Shown here piece by piece: positions 8,044-16,273 of a DNA stretch of 64,000 nucleotides. Every line of letters begins with the position of its first letter. The stretch's first letter is position 1. A program made the translations under genes and the position numbers. The DNA is from Halomonas sp. MCCC 1A13316. GTDB taxonomy: Bacteria; Pseudomonadota; Gammaproteobacteria; Pseudomonadales; Halomonadaceae. The notes beneath the pieces are model-generated. The model searched no databases and was not told where the DNA came from. It saw nothing but the letters and a program-made list of their open reading frames with translations. The stretch lies in the NCBI RefSeq assembly GCF_014931605.1, contig NZ_CP053382.1, positions 3,534,001 to 3,598,000 on the forward strand. Direction: 5' to 3'.

Positions 8044-8835
8044 ATGAAAAGGACAGCAATTGCCATTGCGGTAGGTGCACTGAGCGCTGGTCTGAGTCAC
8101 GGGCTTCTTGCACAGGAGTCTCAGGATGAGGAGACCCAGCCGCTGAACGAGCAGCAGATGCAGGATCAGAGCAGCCAGACTCAGTCCGGTAGCGGTTCTG
8201 CAGAAATCAATGTCGAGGAAGAACCTGCCGACGTGAACGTCGATCAGGAGCCGGCTGAGGTGAAGGTCGAGCAACAGCCGCCGGATGTGACTGTCGAGCA
8301 GAATCCGCCAGAGGTCACTATCGAGCAGAAGGATCCGAACGTCAGCGTGGATCAGGCCGAGCCCGAGGTTACGGTCGAGAAGAAGGGCGAGGCCAACGTG
8401 GAGGTTCAGGAGGCTGAAGACGCCGAGGCCAAGCTGAAAGACTCCGACGAGGAACAGAAGAAACAGGACCAGCAGTCCCAGGAGCAGCAGAACTCCGAAC
8501 AAAGCTCGCAGGAAAACGACCTGATGAGCATGGAGGTCAGCGAGCTCCAAGGTAAGGCCGTCTATAGCCAAGAGGATGAAAAGAAAATCGGTGACGTCGA
8601 GCGCGTCGTTCGCGACACCGAGAGCAACGAAGCCTTCGTCGTCATTTCCGAAGGCGGCTTCCTCGGTTTCGGTGAGGACGAGATGGGCTATTCGGTAGAC
8701 GAACTGGAGATCCGCAACGAGAACGAGCTGGCGGTACAGTCCGGCGACAGCGGTGAGTCCGGCGACTACGGTAGCGACCAGTACGAGGAAATCGACGGCA
8801 ACCAGACCTTGCAGGAAGCCACGCAGAGCAACTAA
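8044..8835 (+). CDS. Secreted acidic PRC-barrel protein with nine-residue repeats
   Basis: A 263-residue exported protein. Residues 1-23 are a signal peptide (cleavage near LLAQ). Residues 55-117 contain seven tandem nonapeptides of the form V-x-V-(E/D)-(Q/E)-x-x-P-(E/D). Residues 118-158 form a charged Glu/Gln/Lys segment. Residues 160-231 form a PRC-barrel domain (MEVSELQGKAVYS, IGDVERVVRD, GYSVDELEI). The C-terminus is Ser/Gly/Asp-rich. The protein is strongly acidic, as periplasmic proteins of halophiles often are. The start has AAGGAGG at good spacing, and a strong terminator follows. PRC-barrels bind RNA or protein partners in other contexts; the function here is unknown, but envelope-stress or surface roles are plausible. 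Confidence 0.8.
   Translation: MKRTAIAIAVGALSAGLSHGLLAQESQDEETQPLNEQQMQDQSSQTQSGSGSAEINVEEEPADVNVDQEPAEVKVEQQPPDVTVEQNPPEVTIEQKDPNVSVDQAEPEVTVEKKGEANVEVQEAEDAEAKLKDSDEEQKKQDQQSQEQQNSEQSSQENDLMSMEVSELQGKAVYSQEDEKKIGDVERVVRDTESNEAFVVISEGGFLGFGEDEMGYSVDELEIRNENELAVQSGDSGESGDYGSDQYEEIDGNQTLQEATQSN
8206..8394 (+). repeat. Seven tandem 27-nt (nonapeptide) coding repeats
   Basis: Residues 55-117 of the PRC-barrel protein repeat every nine residues: INVEEEPAD, VNVDQEPAE, VKVEQQPPD, VTVEQNPPE, VTIEQKDPN, VSVDQAEPE, VTVEKKGEA. The protein pattern is conserved while the DNA has diverged, so the array is old and under selection for alternating V-x-V beta segments joined by Pro turns. Confidence 0.8.
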
Positions 8836-8871
8836 GCATCAGGTCTGGCGCATGAACCGAAGGTCATGCCA

Positions 8872-8898
8872 GGGAGGCGCGGCTCTGCCGCGCCTCCC
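8872..8898 (+). terminator. Rho-independent terminator after PRC-barrel gene
   Basis: A perfect 11-bp stem (gggaggcgcgg / ccgcgcctccc) with a 5-nt loop, followed by TTCTTGTT. Confidence 0.85.
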
Positions 8899-8939
8899 TT
8901 CTTGTTGCAGGGGGTATGGCTGCGCCAGTCTCGCCTGAC

Positions 8940-9536
8940 TCAGGCAGCCAGCTTCCCGGCCACCTCGGCCACGCTCCTGCCCTGCATCCTGGCCAGCTCC
9001 AGCTCATGCTCGGTCGGTTGGCGCGACCCGTCAGGCCCGGCAAGCGTCGACGCCCCATAGGGCGAGCCGCCTTGCACGCTGGAGATATCGAACTGGGACT
9101 CGAGCCCATAGCCGATCGGCAGGATCAGCATGCCGTGATGCGCCAGTGTGGTCCACGAGGTCAAGATAGTGGTCTCGTTGCCGCCGCCAGTGCCGGTCGA
9201 GGTGAACACGCTGCCTACCTTGCCACGCAACGCACCCTTGGCCCACAGGCTGCCGGTCTGGTCCAGGAAGGTACGCATCTGCCCGGTCATGTTGCCGTAG
9301 CGCGTGGGTGTTCCGAAGATTAATGCATCGTAGTCGGCCAGTTCCTGAGGCTTGGCCTCCGGGGTGTCGAAAGTCTTGCCGCCGGCCTTGGCATAGGTCT
9401 CCGGATCCATGGTCTCGGGTACGCGCTTGACTTCGACTTCTGCTCCCTCCACTTGGCGTACGCCTTCGGCCACGGCCTTGGCCATGGTGTCGATATGGCC
9501 ATGCATGGAGTGGTAGAGCACGAGTACCTTGGTCAT
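8940..9536 (-). CDS. wrbA: NAD(P)H:quinone oxidoreductase, WrbA type
   Basis: A 198-residue flavodoxin-fold enzyme. It begins [13 protein letters not shown], the FMN phosphate loop; [14 protein letters not shown] is the second FMN loop; [13 protein letters not shown] and the long insertion [12 protein letters not shown] are WrbA-specific. It should carry out two-electron reduction of quinones in the cytosol, protecting against semiquinone stress. The ATG at 9536 has GGAGG upstream; the longer frame to 9566 lacks homology. It is likely monocistronic. Confidence 0.93.
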   Translation of the reverse strand: MTKVLVLYHSMHGHIDTMAKAVAEGVRQVEGAEVEVKRVPETMDPETYAKAGGKTFDTPEAKPQELADYDALIFGTPTRYGNMTGQMRTFLDQTGSLWAKGALRGKVGSVFTSTGTGGGNETTILTSWTTLAHHGMLILPIGYGLESQFDISSVQGGSPYGASTLAGPDGSRQPTEHELELARMQGRSVAEVAGKLAA

Positions 9537-9650
9537 CTTGCGCCTCCTTTCGTGGTTGCCGTCCAAACGCCGGTTTAGCCGGCGAGTGCCTACAGCATAG
9601 AAAGGAACGGGATGAAGAAAAGCGAAGCATTTCGTCTAGCCGATTCGATT

Positions 9651-10553
9651 TTATCGCTGCCCGCGCTGCCAGCTGCCGGCAAGTACCCGCACCTTATCGG
9701 CCACCAGATTGTCGCGCAGGTTGCGTCCCATCCGGGCAAACTCGCTGCCGAAGATCAACCCTGGTCCCGGTAGCGAGCCTGCCTCCCGCGCCGCCTCGTC
9801 AGCACCGCTCTCTCGCCGGCTATGCTCCTGCCGCCAGGCCAGGGCCGCATCGGTGACGTCCTCCACCCCGAGCGGCTCGAAGCCGGCCAGCGCCATGACA
9901 CGCTCGAGCTGATCCCGGCTTCGCAGGTGGCTGGTGGCCTGTTCACGCGCCCAAGGCACCGGCAATGCCAATGGCTCGTGGTTGTCGCCAGCCACCAGTT
10001 CGTGCAGCAGCACGCGGCCCTCCGACACCAGCAGGCGCTGCCACTCGGCCAGCACCCGCGGCACGTGCGGCATGTTCATCAGCGCATGCTGACACCACAC
10101 CACCTCGAGGCTGCCCGCCGCCAGTGGCACATCGGCGGCATCGGCGCACACGAAGCGCGTATGGTCAGCCAGCCCGGTGGCCAAACTGAGCCAATTCGCC
10201 ACTTCGATGAAGGCTGGCGTGATGTCGACCCCGACCACGTCACAGCCATACTCGGCGGCCAGCAATCGGCTGGCGCCACCGGTACCGCAGCCGACGTCGA
10301 GAACTCGCTCACCGCCTCGCAGCTCGCCCAGTGCCGCCAGGGCACGGCTGGCACGGCGACCGCCGAGATGCAGCTGATCGACCCCCGCCACGTCGTCGAG
10401 GCTCAGTCGATAGGGATCGGATCCCGCTGCCCTGAACGCCTCCTGCAGCCTCGCCAGCAGGGTCTCGCCCTGGCTTGCGGTAGCGGCCTCGTAGTGCGCA
10501 TTGAGCCGGTCGAGGTAATCGTCAAAACCTGGCTCATCTCGATCGTTGGGCAT
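9651..10553 (-). CDS. SAM-dependent methyltransferase, small-molecule type
   Basis: A 300-residue class I methyltransferase. Motif I is VLDVGCGTGG (around residues 85-94); VVGVDITP is the acidic post-I strand; CADAADVPL and VWCQHALMNMPH correspond to motifs II and III. The overall style (a helical lid before motif I and WCQHALMN in the active site) resembles sarcosine/dimethylglycine and UbiE-like methyltransferases. In halophiles a betaine-synthesis role would be attractive, but no partner glycine methyltransferase is nearby, so the substrate is unassigned. It stands alone between wrbA and astE. Confidence 0.75.
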   Translation of the reverse strand: MPNDRDEPGFDDYLDRLNAHYEAATASQGETLLARLQEAFRAAGSDPYRLSLDDVAGVDQLHLGGRRASRALAALGELRGGERVLDVGCGTGGASRLLAAEYGCDVVGVDITPAFIEVANWLSLATGLADHTRFVCADAADVPLAAGSLEVVWCQHALMNMPHVPRVLAEWQRLLVSEGRVLLHELVAGDNHEPLALPVPWAREQATSHLRSRDQLERVMALAGFEPLGVEDVTDAALAWRQEHSRRESGADEAAREAGSLPGPGLIFGSEFARMGRNLRDNLVADKVRVLAGSWQRGQR

Positions 10554-10638
10554 GGTGGATCCTCGCGCTAGAAAGAAGCCAGCTTAGCCTTCGCCCGGCC
10601 CCGCCCCCATTGGCCAAAGGTCGGCTCGCCCAGTTTCA

Positions 10639-10685
10639 ATATCGCACCCGGGCTTTCACCAGCCCGACGCGCGATCTTGCGATAT
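10639..10685. promoter_or_regulatory. Inverted repeat before astE
   Basis: ATATCGCA and TGCGATAT flank a small hairpin (GGGCT...AGCCC) about 65-110 nt before the astE start. It could be an operator or a structured leader; no known site is recognised. Confidence 0.3.
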
Positions 10686-10748
10686 GGCCTCGCGCACAGG
10701 ATGGTGGCGATGGTCTCACATCGTACTCACAACCGACCCGGACATCCC

Positions 10749-11735
10749 ATGCTGTCGGAATGGATCGAACTCAGCCTGGAAGACGCCACGCCTCAGTCAC
10801 GTAGCGGCAAGCTTCCCGGCGGCACCTATACCCTGCACGCAGCAGGCATTCTCGAACTGACACCCGCAGTGCGCCGCGACGATGCGCATGCCAGCGTGAT
10901 CTCGGTGGGCATCCACGGCAACGAGACCGCCCCCATCGAACTGCTCGGTGAGTGTTTGGCACGCCTCGAAGCGGGGCTGCTGACGCTGGGCGCACCGGTA
11001 CTGGTGATTCTGGGCAACCTCGAGGCGATCCGGCGCGCCGAGCGCTATGTGAACACCAATCTCAACCGCCTGTTCCGCCGCGATCTCGTTGAAACCGGTA
11101 TGGAGCCGGATCGCGCCCGCCGGTTGATGCACGCCGTGGATGCCTTCTTCGCCCGTTATCCAGGGCTCGAACGCCTTCACTACGACCTGCATACGGCGAT
11201 TCGAGACAGCCGCTACCCGCGCTTCGTGGTCGAACCCTACGCCGACGCCGCGACACATCATGAACAGTGGCGCTGGCTGGCGGCGGCGGGTATCCAGGCA
11301 GTGCTGCACCAACATCAGCACAGCTGGACCTTCTCCCACTACTCCAAGCATTATCATCAGGCGCAGGCCTTCACCCTGGAACTGGGACGCGCCCTGCCCT
11401 TCGGCCACAACGACCTCGCTCCCCTGGCGCCCATGGCACGCCTGCTGGAGTCACTGCTCGAAGGGCGCGAACCGGCAGGCGACGCCCCTGAACGCATGGT
11501 GTTCTTCCGCGTATACCACGAGCTGATGCGTCACTCCGATGACTTCCGCCTGTGCTTCGCCGACGACACGCCGAACTTCACTGAATTCAAGCCCGGCGCG
11601 CGGCTCGCCGAAGATGCCGAGGCCGGCCCCTTCATCGTCGGCAAGGAGCCGCTCAGCGTGGTGTTTCCCAATGCCGCGGTAGAGCGCGGCGCGCGCGCGG
11701 CGCTGCTGGCCCGTCCCGCAGCACCTCCCGGCTGA
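10749..11735 (+). CDS. astE: Succinylglutamate desuccinylase (AstE/AotO-like)
   Basis: A 328-residue zinc hydrolase of the AstE/aspartoacylase fold. GIHGNETAPIE supplies the first His and Glu ligands, HYDLHTAIR the second His, and FTLELGRALPFG the catalytic Glu region. It hydrolyses N-succinylglutamate to glutamate and succinate, the last step of the arginine succinyltransferase pathway; the other ast genes are not in the window. In Pseudomonas a related protein (AotO) is encoded within the arginine transporter operon, which fits the ABC genes that follow. I chose the ATG at 10749 because family members begin shortly before the ELSL segment; the ribosome site is weak, so the start is uncertain. 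Confidence 0.85.
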   Translation: MLSEWIELSLEDATPQSRSGKLPGGTYTLHAAGILELTPAVRRDDAHASVISVGIHGNETAPIELLGECLARLEAGLLTLGAPVLVILGNLEAIRRAERYVNTNLNRLFRRDLVETGMEPDRARRLMHAVDAFFARYPGLERLHYDLHTAIRDSRYPRFVVEPYADAATHHEQWRWLAAAGIQAVLHQHQHSWTFSHYSKHYHQAQAFTLELGRALPFGHNDLAPLAPMARLLESLLEGREPAGDAPERMVFFRVYHELMRHSDDFRLCFADDTPNFTEFKPGARLAEDAEAGPFIVGKEPLSVVFPNAAVERGARAALLARPAAPPG

Positions 11736-11873
11736 AGCTTGCGATAGAAAAGCCTGAAGAAAACCGAACTTTCAGCACAAGATGTCGCTTTAAAACAATA
11801 ACCAGGAGTTTTTTCATGCCACTTACCTTCCGCCTTATCGACCATCGTCCCACGGCACGAACCTCAGTTCGCT

Positions 11874-11902
11874 CTGACCAAAGCGTCAAGGCCTGTTAGA
11901 AT
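11874..11902 (+). promoter_or_regulatory. Sigma-70-type promoter for the ABC transporter operon
   Basis: CTGACC, a 17-nt spacer and TAGAAT, followed by a C4T6 tract, 74 nt before the ATPase start. The -10 matches five of six consensus positions. Confidence 0.55.
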
Positions 11903-11975
11903 CGCCCCTTTTTTCGCGCCTGCCCGCTTAACCGGCCGTCGCCTTGGCGACTCGTCCCGATCTGGAGCCCGACCC

Positions 11976-12746
11976 ATGGCCGATACCCCGATTCCCCTCG
12001 AAGTACGCAACATCAAGAAACGCTTCGGGGATACCGAAGTCCTCAAGGGCCTTTCACTAAAGGCTCACAAGGGCGACGTCATCACCCTGATCGGAGCCTC
12101 CGGCTCCGGCAAGAGTACTTTCCTGCGCTGCATGAACCTGCTCGAGCAGCCCGACGAGGGCGACCTCATCGTTCACGGCGAGGAGATCCGCTTCAAGCAG
12201 ACTCGACACGGCCGCGAGCCGGCGGACTGGAAGCAAGTGGTCAATATGCGCGCCAAGCTGTCGATGGTGTTCCAAAGCTTCAATCTGTGGGCGCACATGA
12301 CACTGCTGGAGAACATCATCGAGGCGCCGATTCACGTGCTCGGCAAGTCGAAGAAAGAAGCCGTCGAGCATGCCCGTGCCCTGCTCGAGCGAGTCGGCCT
12401 GACCGCACGCGCCGATGCCTACCCGGCGCAGATGTCCGGCGGTCAACAACAGCGCGGCGCCATTGCCCGGGCGCTGGCCATGGACCCCGAAGTCATGCTG
12501 TTCGACGAGCCCACCTCGGCGCTCGATCCAGAGTTGGTCGGCGACGTGCTGAAGGTCATGCGTGACCTGGCCGAAGAAGGCCGCACCATGGTCGTGGTGA
12601 CCCATGAGATGGGCTTCGCCCGGGACGTCTCGAGCCAGGTCATCTACCTGCATCAGGGCGTGATCGAGGAAGCCGGGCCGCCCCAGGATGTACTGGTCAA
12701 CCCCACCTCGCCGCGGCTTCAGCAGTTCCTGGCGCCGAAGTACTGA
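11976..12746 (+). CDS. Amino acid ABC transporter ATPase (HisP/AotP type)
   Basis: A 256-residue ATPase. It has Walker [10 protein letters not shown], the signature [15 protein letters not shown], Walker [15 protein letters not shown] and the switch H in [10 protein letters not shown]. The insert [18 protein letters not shown] is typical of the HisP/GlnQ polar amino acid group, especially histidine/arginine/ornithine systems. It energises the two permeases immediately downstream (10-nt gap). Confidence 0.93.
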   Translation: MADTPIPLEVRNIKKRFGDTEVLKGLSLKAHKGDVITLIGASGSGKSTFLRCMNLLEQPDEGDLIVHGEEIRFKQTRHGREPADWKQVVNMRAKLSMVFQSFNLWAHMTLLENIIEAPIHVLGKSKKEAVEHARALLERVGLTARADAYPAQMSGGQQQRGAIARALAMDPEVMLFDEPTSALDPELVGDVLKVMRDLAEEGRTMVVVTHEMGFARDVSSQVIYLHQGVIEEAGPPQDVLVNPTSPRLQQFLAPKY

Positions 12747-12756
12747 GGGAGACACC

Positions 12757-13458
12757 ATGCTCGATCTTCACGGCTACGGCCCCCGCCTGCTCGAAGGCGC
12801 TGGCGTGACCCTGCAACTGGCGGTGCTGTCGCTGGCGCTGGCCGTCCTGCTCGGCCTGCTGACCGCCAGCGCCAAGATGTCGCGCAGTTGGCTACTGCAT
12901 CGTACGGCCACGCTCTACACCACACTGATCCGCGGTGTGCCCGACCTGGTGCTGATGATGCTGCTGTTCTTCGGCGGCCAGATTGGGCTGAACATGCTCA
13001 CCGACAAGCTCTACGATCAGTTCGGCGTAGACTGGTTCATCAACCTCAACGCCTTCATTGCCGGTGTGATCACCATCGGTTTCATCTTCGGCGCTTACAT
13101 GGGCGAGACCTTCCGCGGCGCTTTCATGGCGGTGGATGAAGGTCAGGTCGAAGCGGCCAAGGCCTACGGCATGGGTTCGTGGCTGGTATTTCGGCGCATC
13201 CGCTTCCCGCTGATGATGCGTCACGCGCTGCCGGGGCTGTCCAACAACTGGATGGTGCTGCTCAAGACCACCGCGCTGGTCTCGGTGATCGGGCTCACCG
13301 ACATGGTGCGCGTCGCCGCCGAGGCCTCCCGCGCCACCCACGAGCCGTTCACCTTCCTGATTCCCGTGGCAGTCATTTACCTGCTGATCGCCAGCGTGTC
13401 GGAGTGGATCTTCGCCCGCCTGCAGAAGCGCTACAACGTCGGCTTCGGGGAGCACTGA
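12757..13458 (+). CDS. Amino acid ABC transporter permease (HisQ/AotQ type)
   Basis: A 233-residue inner membrane permease with about five hydrophobic segments and the cytoplasmic EAA loop EAAKAYGMGSWLVFRRIRFPLMM that docks to the ATPase. The IRGVPDLVLMMLLFFG segment is characteristic of HisQ-like subunits. The ATG at 12757 follows GAGGGAGA; the frame extends upstream only by overlapping the ATPase gene. It forms a heterodimer with the next permease. Confidence 0.92.
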   Translation: MLDLHGYGPRLLEGAGVTLQLAVLSLALAVLLGLLTASAKMSRSWLLHRTATLYTTLIRGVPDLVLMMLLFFGGQIGLNMLTDKLYDQFGVDWFINLNAFIAGVITIGFIFGAYMGETFRGAFMAVDEGQVEAAKAYGMGSWLVFRRIRFPLMMRHALPGLSNNWMVLLKTTALVSVIGLTDMVRVAAEASRATHEPFTFLIPVAVIYLLIASVSEWIFARLQKRYNVGFGEH

Positions 13459-13459
13459 G

Positions 13460-14194
13460 ATGGAACAATTGAATCAATGGCTCGCGAGCCTGTTGGAAGG
13501 CAACGTCATCTTCACGCCGCAGACGCTGGCCTACTACTGGGGCGGACTGGTCACCACTGCACAGCTGGTGTTCGTGTCGTTACTGATCGGCCTGGTACTG
13601 GCGGTTCCGCTGGCAATCCTGCGCGGCTCGAAGCATCGCTGGATCAAGCTGCCGGTCTACTTCTATACCTATGTGTTTCGCGGTACGCCGCTGCTGGTCC
13701 AGCTCTACATCATCTACTACGGCGTGGTATTCGTAGATGGCATCCAGGAGAGCTTCCTGTGGCCCGTGCTGAAGGAAGCCTTCTATCCGGCGCTGATCGC
13801 CTTCACGCTCAACACCGCCGCCTACACCACCGAGATCTTCCACGGCGCGATCAAGGCCACCTCGCGCGGCGAGATCGAGGCGGCCCGTGCCTACGGTATG
13901 TCGTCGGGGCTGACGATGCGACGCATCATCCTGCCCAGCGCCTTCCGCCGCGCCCTGCCGGCCTACGGCAACGAGGTGATCTTCATGCTGCACGCCAGCG
14001 CCATTGCCAGCGTGGTCACGCTGATGGATATTACCGGGGCGGCTCGCTTCGTCTATGCGCGCTACTATGCGCCTTTCGAGGCGTTCATTTTTGCCGCGCT
14101 GATTTATCTCTGCCTGACTTTCATGATTCTCTATCTATTCCGCTATCTCGAGAAGCGGCTTCTGGCACACCTGAAGCCACTGAGCGGGAACTGA
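13460..14194 (+). CDS. Amino acid ABC transporter permease (HisM/AotM type)
   Basis: A 244-residue permease with FRGTPLLVQLYIIYYG and the EAA loop EIEAARAYGMSSGLTMRRIILPSA, as in HisM. It starts one base after the stop of the first permease (TGAG ATG), so translation is probably coupled. Confidence 0.92.
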   Translation: MEQLNQWLASLLEGNVIFTPQTLAYYWGGLVTTAQLVFVSLLIGLVLAVPLAILRGSKHRWIKLPVYFYTYVFRGTPLLVQLYIIYYGVVFVDGIQESFLWPVLKEAFYPALIAFTLNTAAYTTEIFHGAIKATSRGEIEAARAYGMSSGLTMRRIILPSAFRRALPAYGNEVIFMLHASAIASVVTLMDITGAARFVYARYYAPFEAFIFAALIYLCLTFMILYLFRYLEKRLLAHLKPLSGN

Positions 14195-14220
14195 GCAACG
14201 TCAAACAGGCGTTGGAAAAA

Positions 14221-14251
14221 CCGCGCTCGGGGACTTTCGGCCCCGACGCGG
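14221..14251 (+). other. Intercistronic hairpin before the first binding-protein gene
   Basis: An 11-bp stem with one bulged C (ccgcg-c-tcgggg / ccccgacgcgg) and no T-tract. Such hairpins between transporter and binding-protein genes often stabilise or partially terminate mRNA to set different expression levels. Confidence 0.4.
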
Positions 14252-14314
14252 CTGCGCTAAATTCAGGCGCGACGTCACCTGATCGGTGCACGAACGAAAA
14301 CAAGGAACCGAACG

Positions 14315-15079
14315 ATGAAAAAACTGCTGACTGTATCCCTGCTGGGCGTCGCCATCGCCGCCGGAACCGCCCAGGCCCGTGACTACGATCACGTCCGCTT
14401 CGGCGTCGACGTGCCCTACGAGCCGATGGAGTACCGTACGCCCGAAGGCGAACTGACCGGTTTCGACATCGAACTGGGCAACGCCCTGTGCGAAGAGATC
14501 GGCGTGACCTGCGAATGGATCGAACAGGAGTGGGACGGCATCATCCCCGGCCTGCTGTCGCGCAAGTACGACGCCATCATGTCGTCGATGACCATCAACG
14601 ACGAACGCCGCGCTACCGTACTGTTCTCCGATCCGTACATCACGCCCCCTTCCGCCTGGTTCGCTCCTGAAGAAGCCGACCTCAGCGAGCCCAGCACCGA
14701 AGCGCTCGATGGCATGACCATCGGTGTGCAGCGCGGTACCCTGCAGGACAACTATGTCACCGACCACTACGGCGACGTGGCCGACATCAGCCGATACTCC
14801 ACCGCCGACGACATGGTGCTGGACATGGAAGCCGAACGTCTGGACATCGTGTTCCTCGACTTCCCGGTGGGCAAGTCCACGCTGCTCGAAAGTGACGAGC
14901 GGTCCTACAAGGTCGTGGGCGAAATGATCACCGAGCCCAAGGAGTACTTCGGCGACGGCTTCGGCATCGCCTTCCGTCCGCGTGACGAGGCACTGGCCGA
15001 GCGCTTCAACGAGGCCTTGGCCACGCTGAAGGAAGACGGCACCTACGATGAAATCTTCCAGCGCTATTTCGAACAGTAA
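14315..15079 (+). CDS. Periplasmic basic amino acid-binding protein 1
   Basis: A 254-residue exported binding protein of SBP family 3. The signal peptide ends near AQARDYD. Then comes FGVDVPYEPMEYRTPEGELTGFDIELGNAL, the family signature, with a ligand region DAIMSSMTINDERR. Its Asp/Ser arrangement is like lysine-arginine-ornithine binding proteins; specificity is inferred. It is the last gene of the ABC operon proper and has a close paralog at 15423. Confidence 0.9.
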   Translation: MKKLLTVSLLGVAIAAGTAQARDYDHVRFGVDVPYEPMEYRTPEGELTGFDIELGNALCEEIGVTCEWIEQEWDGIIPGLLSRKYDAIMSSMTINDERRATVLFSDPYITPPSAWFAPEEADLSEPSTEALDGMTIGVQRGTLQDNYVTDHYGDVADISRYSTADDMVLDMEAERLDIVFLDFPVGKSTLLESDERSYKVVGEMITEPKEYFGDGFGIAFRPRDEALAERFNEALATLKEDGTYDEIFQRYFEQ

Positions 15080-15094
15080 GCTCGCGTTTCTCCT

Positions 15095-15115
15095 CTCCCC
15101 GGCAAGGCCGGGGAG
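15095..15115 (+). terminator. Hairpin after first binding-protein gene
   Basis: A perfect 9-bp stem (ctccccggc / gccggggag) with a 3-nt loop, 16 nt after the stop codon. It lacks a T-tract, so it may be partial or stabilising. Confidence 0.5.
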
Positions 15116-15182
15116 GGGTTGACAGCCAGGCCGAGCTGCACGACAGTCGACCTGTCAAACCTATCGCATCGGGACCCCGTCC

Positions 15183-15275
15183 ATGATCGATTCCGCCTAC
15201 CGCATTCGCCAATCGCTCGAGGCCTATCGCTGTTTCTTCAGCAGCTTCTACCTCAGCGAGTGGTTCGACGAATAA
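15183..15275 (+). CDS. Possible small protein, 30 residues
   Basis: An ATG-to-TAA frame of 30 codons reading MIDSAYRIRQSLEAYR..., aromatic and Ser-rich towards the end (CFFSS, FYLSEWFDE). It lies between two paralogous binding-protein genes, in the same direction, downstream of a TTGACA hexamer. No clear Shine-Dalgarno sequence is present. It resembles no family I know. It could be a genuine small protein, a leader peptide for the downstream gene, or chance; the composition (no rare-codon cluster, balanced hydrophobic and acidic residues) is protein-like. Confidence 0.3.
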   Translation: MIDSAYRIRQSLEAYRCFFSSFYLSEWFDE

Positions 15276-15422
15276 GCCCTTCCTGCGGCCTTCCTGGCCG
15301 TATCGGCACACCCGTGCCATCCGTTGCATCTCGGTCACCAGACCGCTGATTGCACAGCCGTCGCCCGTGCTCGGCAATCCCAGCAATACACCACAATAAA
15401 CGCCTTCCCGGGAGGAAGCCTC

Positions 15423-16208
15423 ATGCGTCATATCAATCTGTTCCTGGCCGCCGGCTTGGCCGCCAGCCTGTTCACCGGTGTCGCTCAGGCCCGCGACAGC
15501 GACGAAATTCGCCTCGGTGTCGATGTTCCCTACGAGCCCTTCATGTACCGCACTCCGGACGGAGAATTGACCGGCTTCGAGATCGAGCTGGGCAACGCCG
15601 TGTGCGACTACCTCGAAGCCAACTGCACCTGGGTGGAGCAGGACTGGGACGGCATCATCCCCGGCCTGCTGGCGCGCAAGTACGACGCCATCATGTCGTC
15701 GATGGCGATCACCGAGGAACGCGCCCAGCAGGTGCTGTTTTCAGAGCCCTACTACACCACGCCGAGTGCCTGGGTCACCGCCAACGAGCGTGACATCGAC
15801 ATCGAGGACCGAGAGAGCCTTGAGGGCATGGTGGTCGGCGTGCAGCGCGCCACGCTGCAGGACAACTACGTCTCCGAGCTCTACGGCGATGTCGTGGAGA
15901 TACGCCGCTACACCAGCGCCGACAACGTGGTCACCGATCTGCGTGCCGGCCGCCTCGACCTCACCTTCATGGACTATCCGGTAGCCGAATCGACCATCGC
16001 CATCGACACCAAAGGCAGCGACTTCCAGCGTATCAGCGGCTTCATCAAGGAGCCCCAGCACATCTTCGGCCAGGGCGTGGGCGTGGCCTTCCGCAAGCGC
16101 GACCGCGAACTCGCCGAGCGCTTCAACGAGGCCTTGGCGGCGCTCAAGGAGAACGGCGCCTATGACGCGCTGATGGAGAAGTACTTCAATTACGATATCA
16201 AGTTGTAA
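15423..16208 (+). CDS. Periplasmic basic amino acid-binding protein 2 (paralog)
   Basis: A 261-residue exported binding protein, clearly a tandem duplicate of the preceding one: it shares LGVDVPYEP-MYRTP-GELTGF-IELGNA, DWDGIIPGLL-RKYDAIMSSM and GVQR-TLQDNYV. It has its own signal peptide (to about AQARDSD) and a good ribosome site (GGAGGAA). Differences cluster in the second lobe, so the two may bind different ligands while sharing one membrane complex. I used the ATG at 15423; the open frame extends upstream without homology. Confidence 0.9.
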   Translation: MRHINLFLAAGLAASLFTGVAQARDSDEIRLGVDVPYEPFMYRTPDGELTGFEIELGNAVCDYLEANCTWVEQDWDGIIPGLLARKYDAIMSSMAITEERAQQVLFSEPYYTTPSAWVTANERDIDIEDRESLEGMVVGVQRATLQDNYVSELYGDVVEIRRYTSADNVVTDLRAGRLDLTFMDYPVAESTIAIDTKGSDFQRISGFIKEPQHIFGQGVGVAFRKRDRELAERFNEALAALKENGAYDALMEKYFNYDIKL

Positions 16209-16227
16209 CCCGGCTTGAGCCAACCCC

Positions 16228-16255
16228 GCGAACGCCGGTGTCAGCCGGCGTTCGC
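16228..16255 (+). terminator. Terminator after second binding-protein gene
   Basis: A perfect 11-bp stem (gcgaacgccgg / ccggcgttcgc), 6-nt loop, followed by CTTTCC. Confidence 0.75.
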
Positions 16256-16273
16256 CTTTCCTGAGGAGCCAGA

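Larger units (their letters stand above)
15080..15422. other. Spacer between tandem binding-protein genes, 343 bp
   Basis: It contains a perfect hairpin (15095-15115), a TTGACA hexamer at 15119-15124 with a poor -10 (GACAGT, 17-nt spacing), and a 30-codon ORF (15183-15275), each discussed separately. GGAGGAA before 15423 is the ribosome site of the second binding protein. Confidence 0.5.

Noticed and set aside
11816..11899. A 27-codon ORF ([16 protein letters not shown]...) with AGGAG upstream, before the ABC transporter ATPase gene.
   Set aside because: The operon's promoter (11874-11902) lies within its end, so it would be on a different transcript. There is no run of regulatory codons or terminator/antiterminator pair. 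It is more likely chance.
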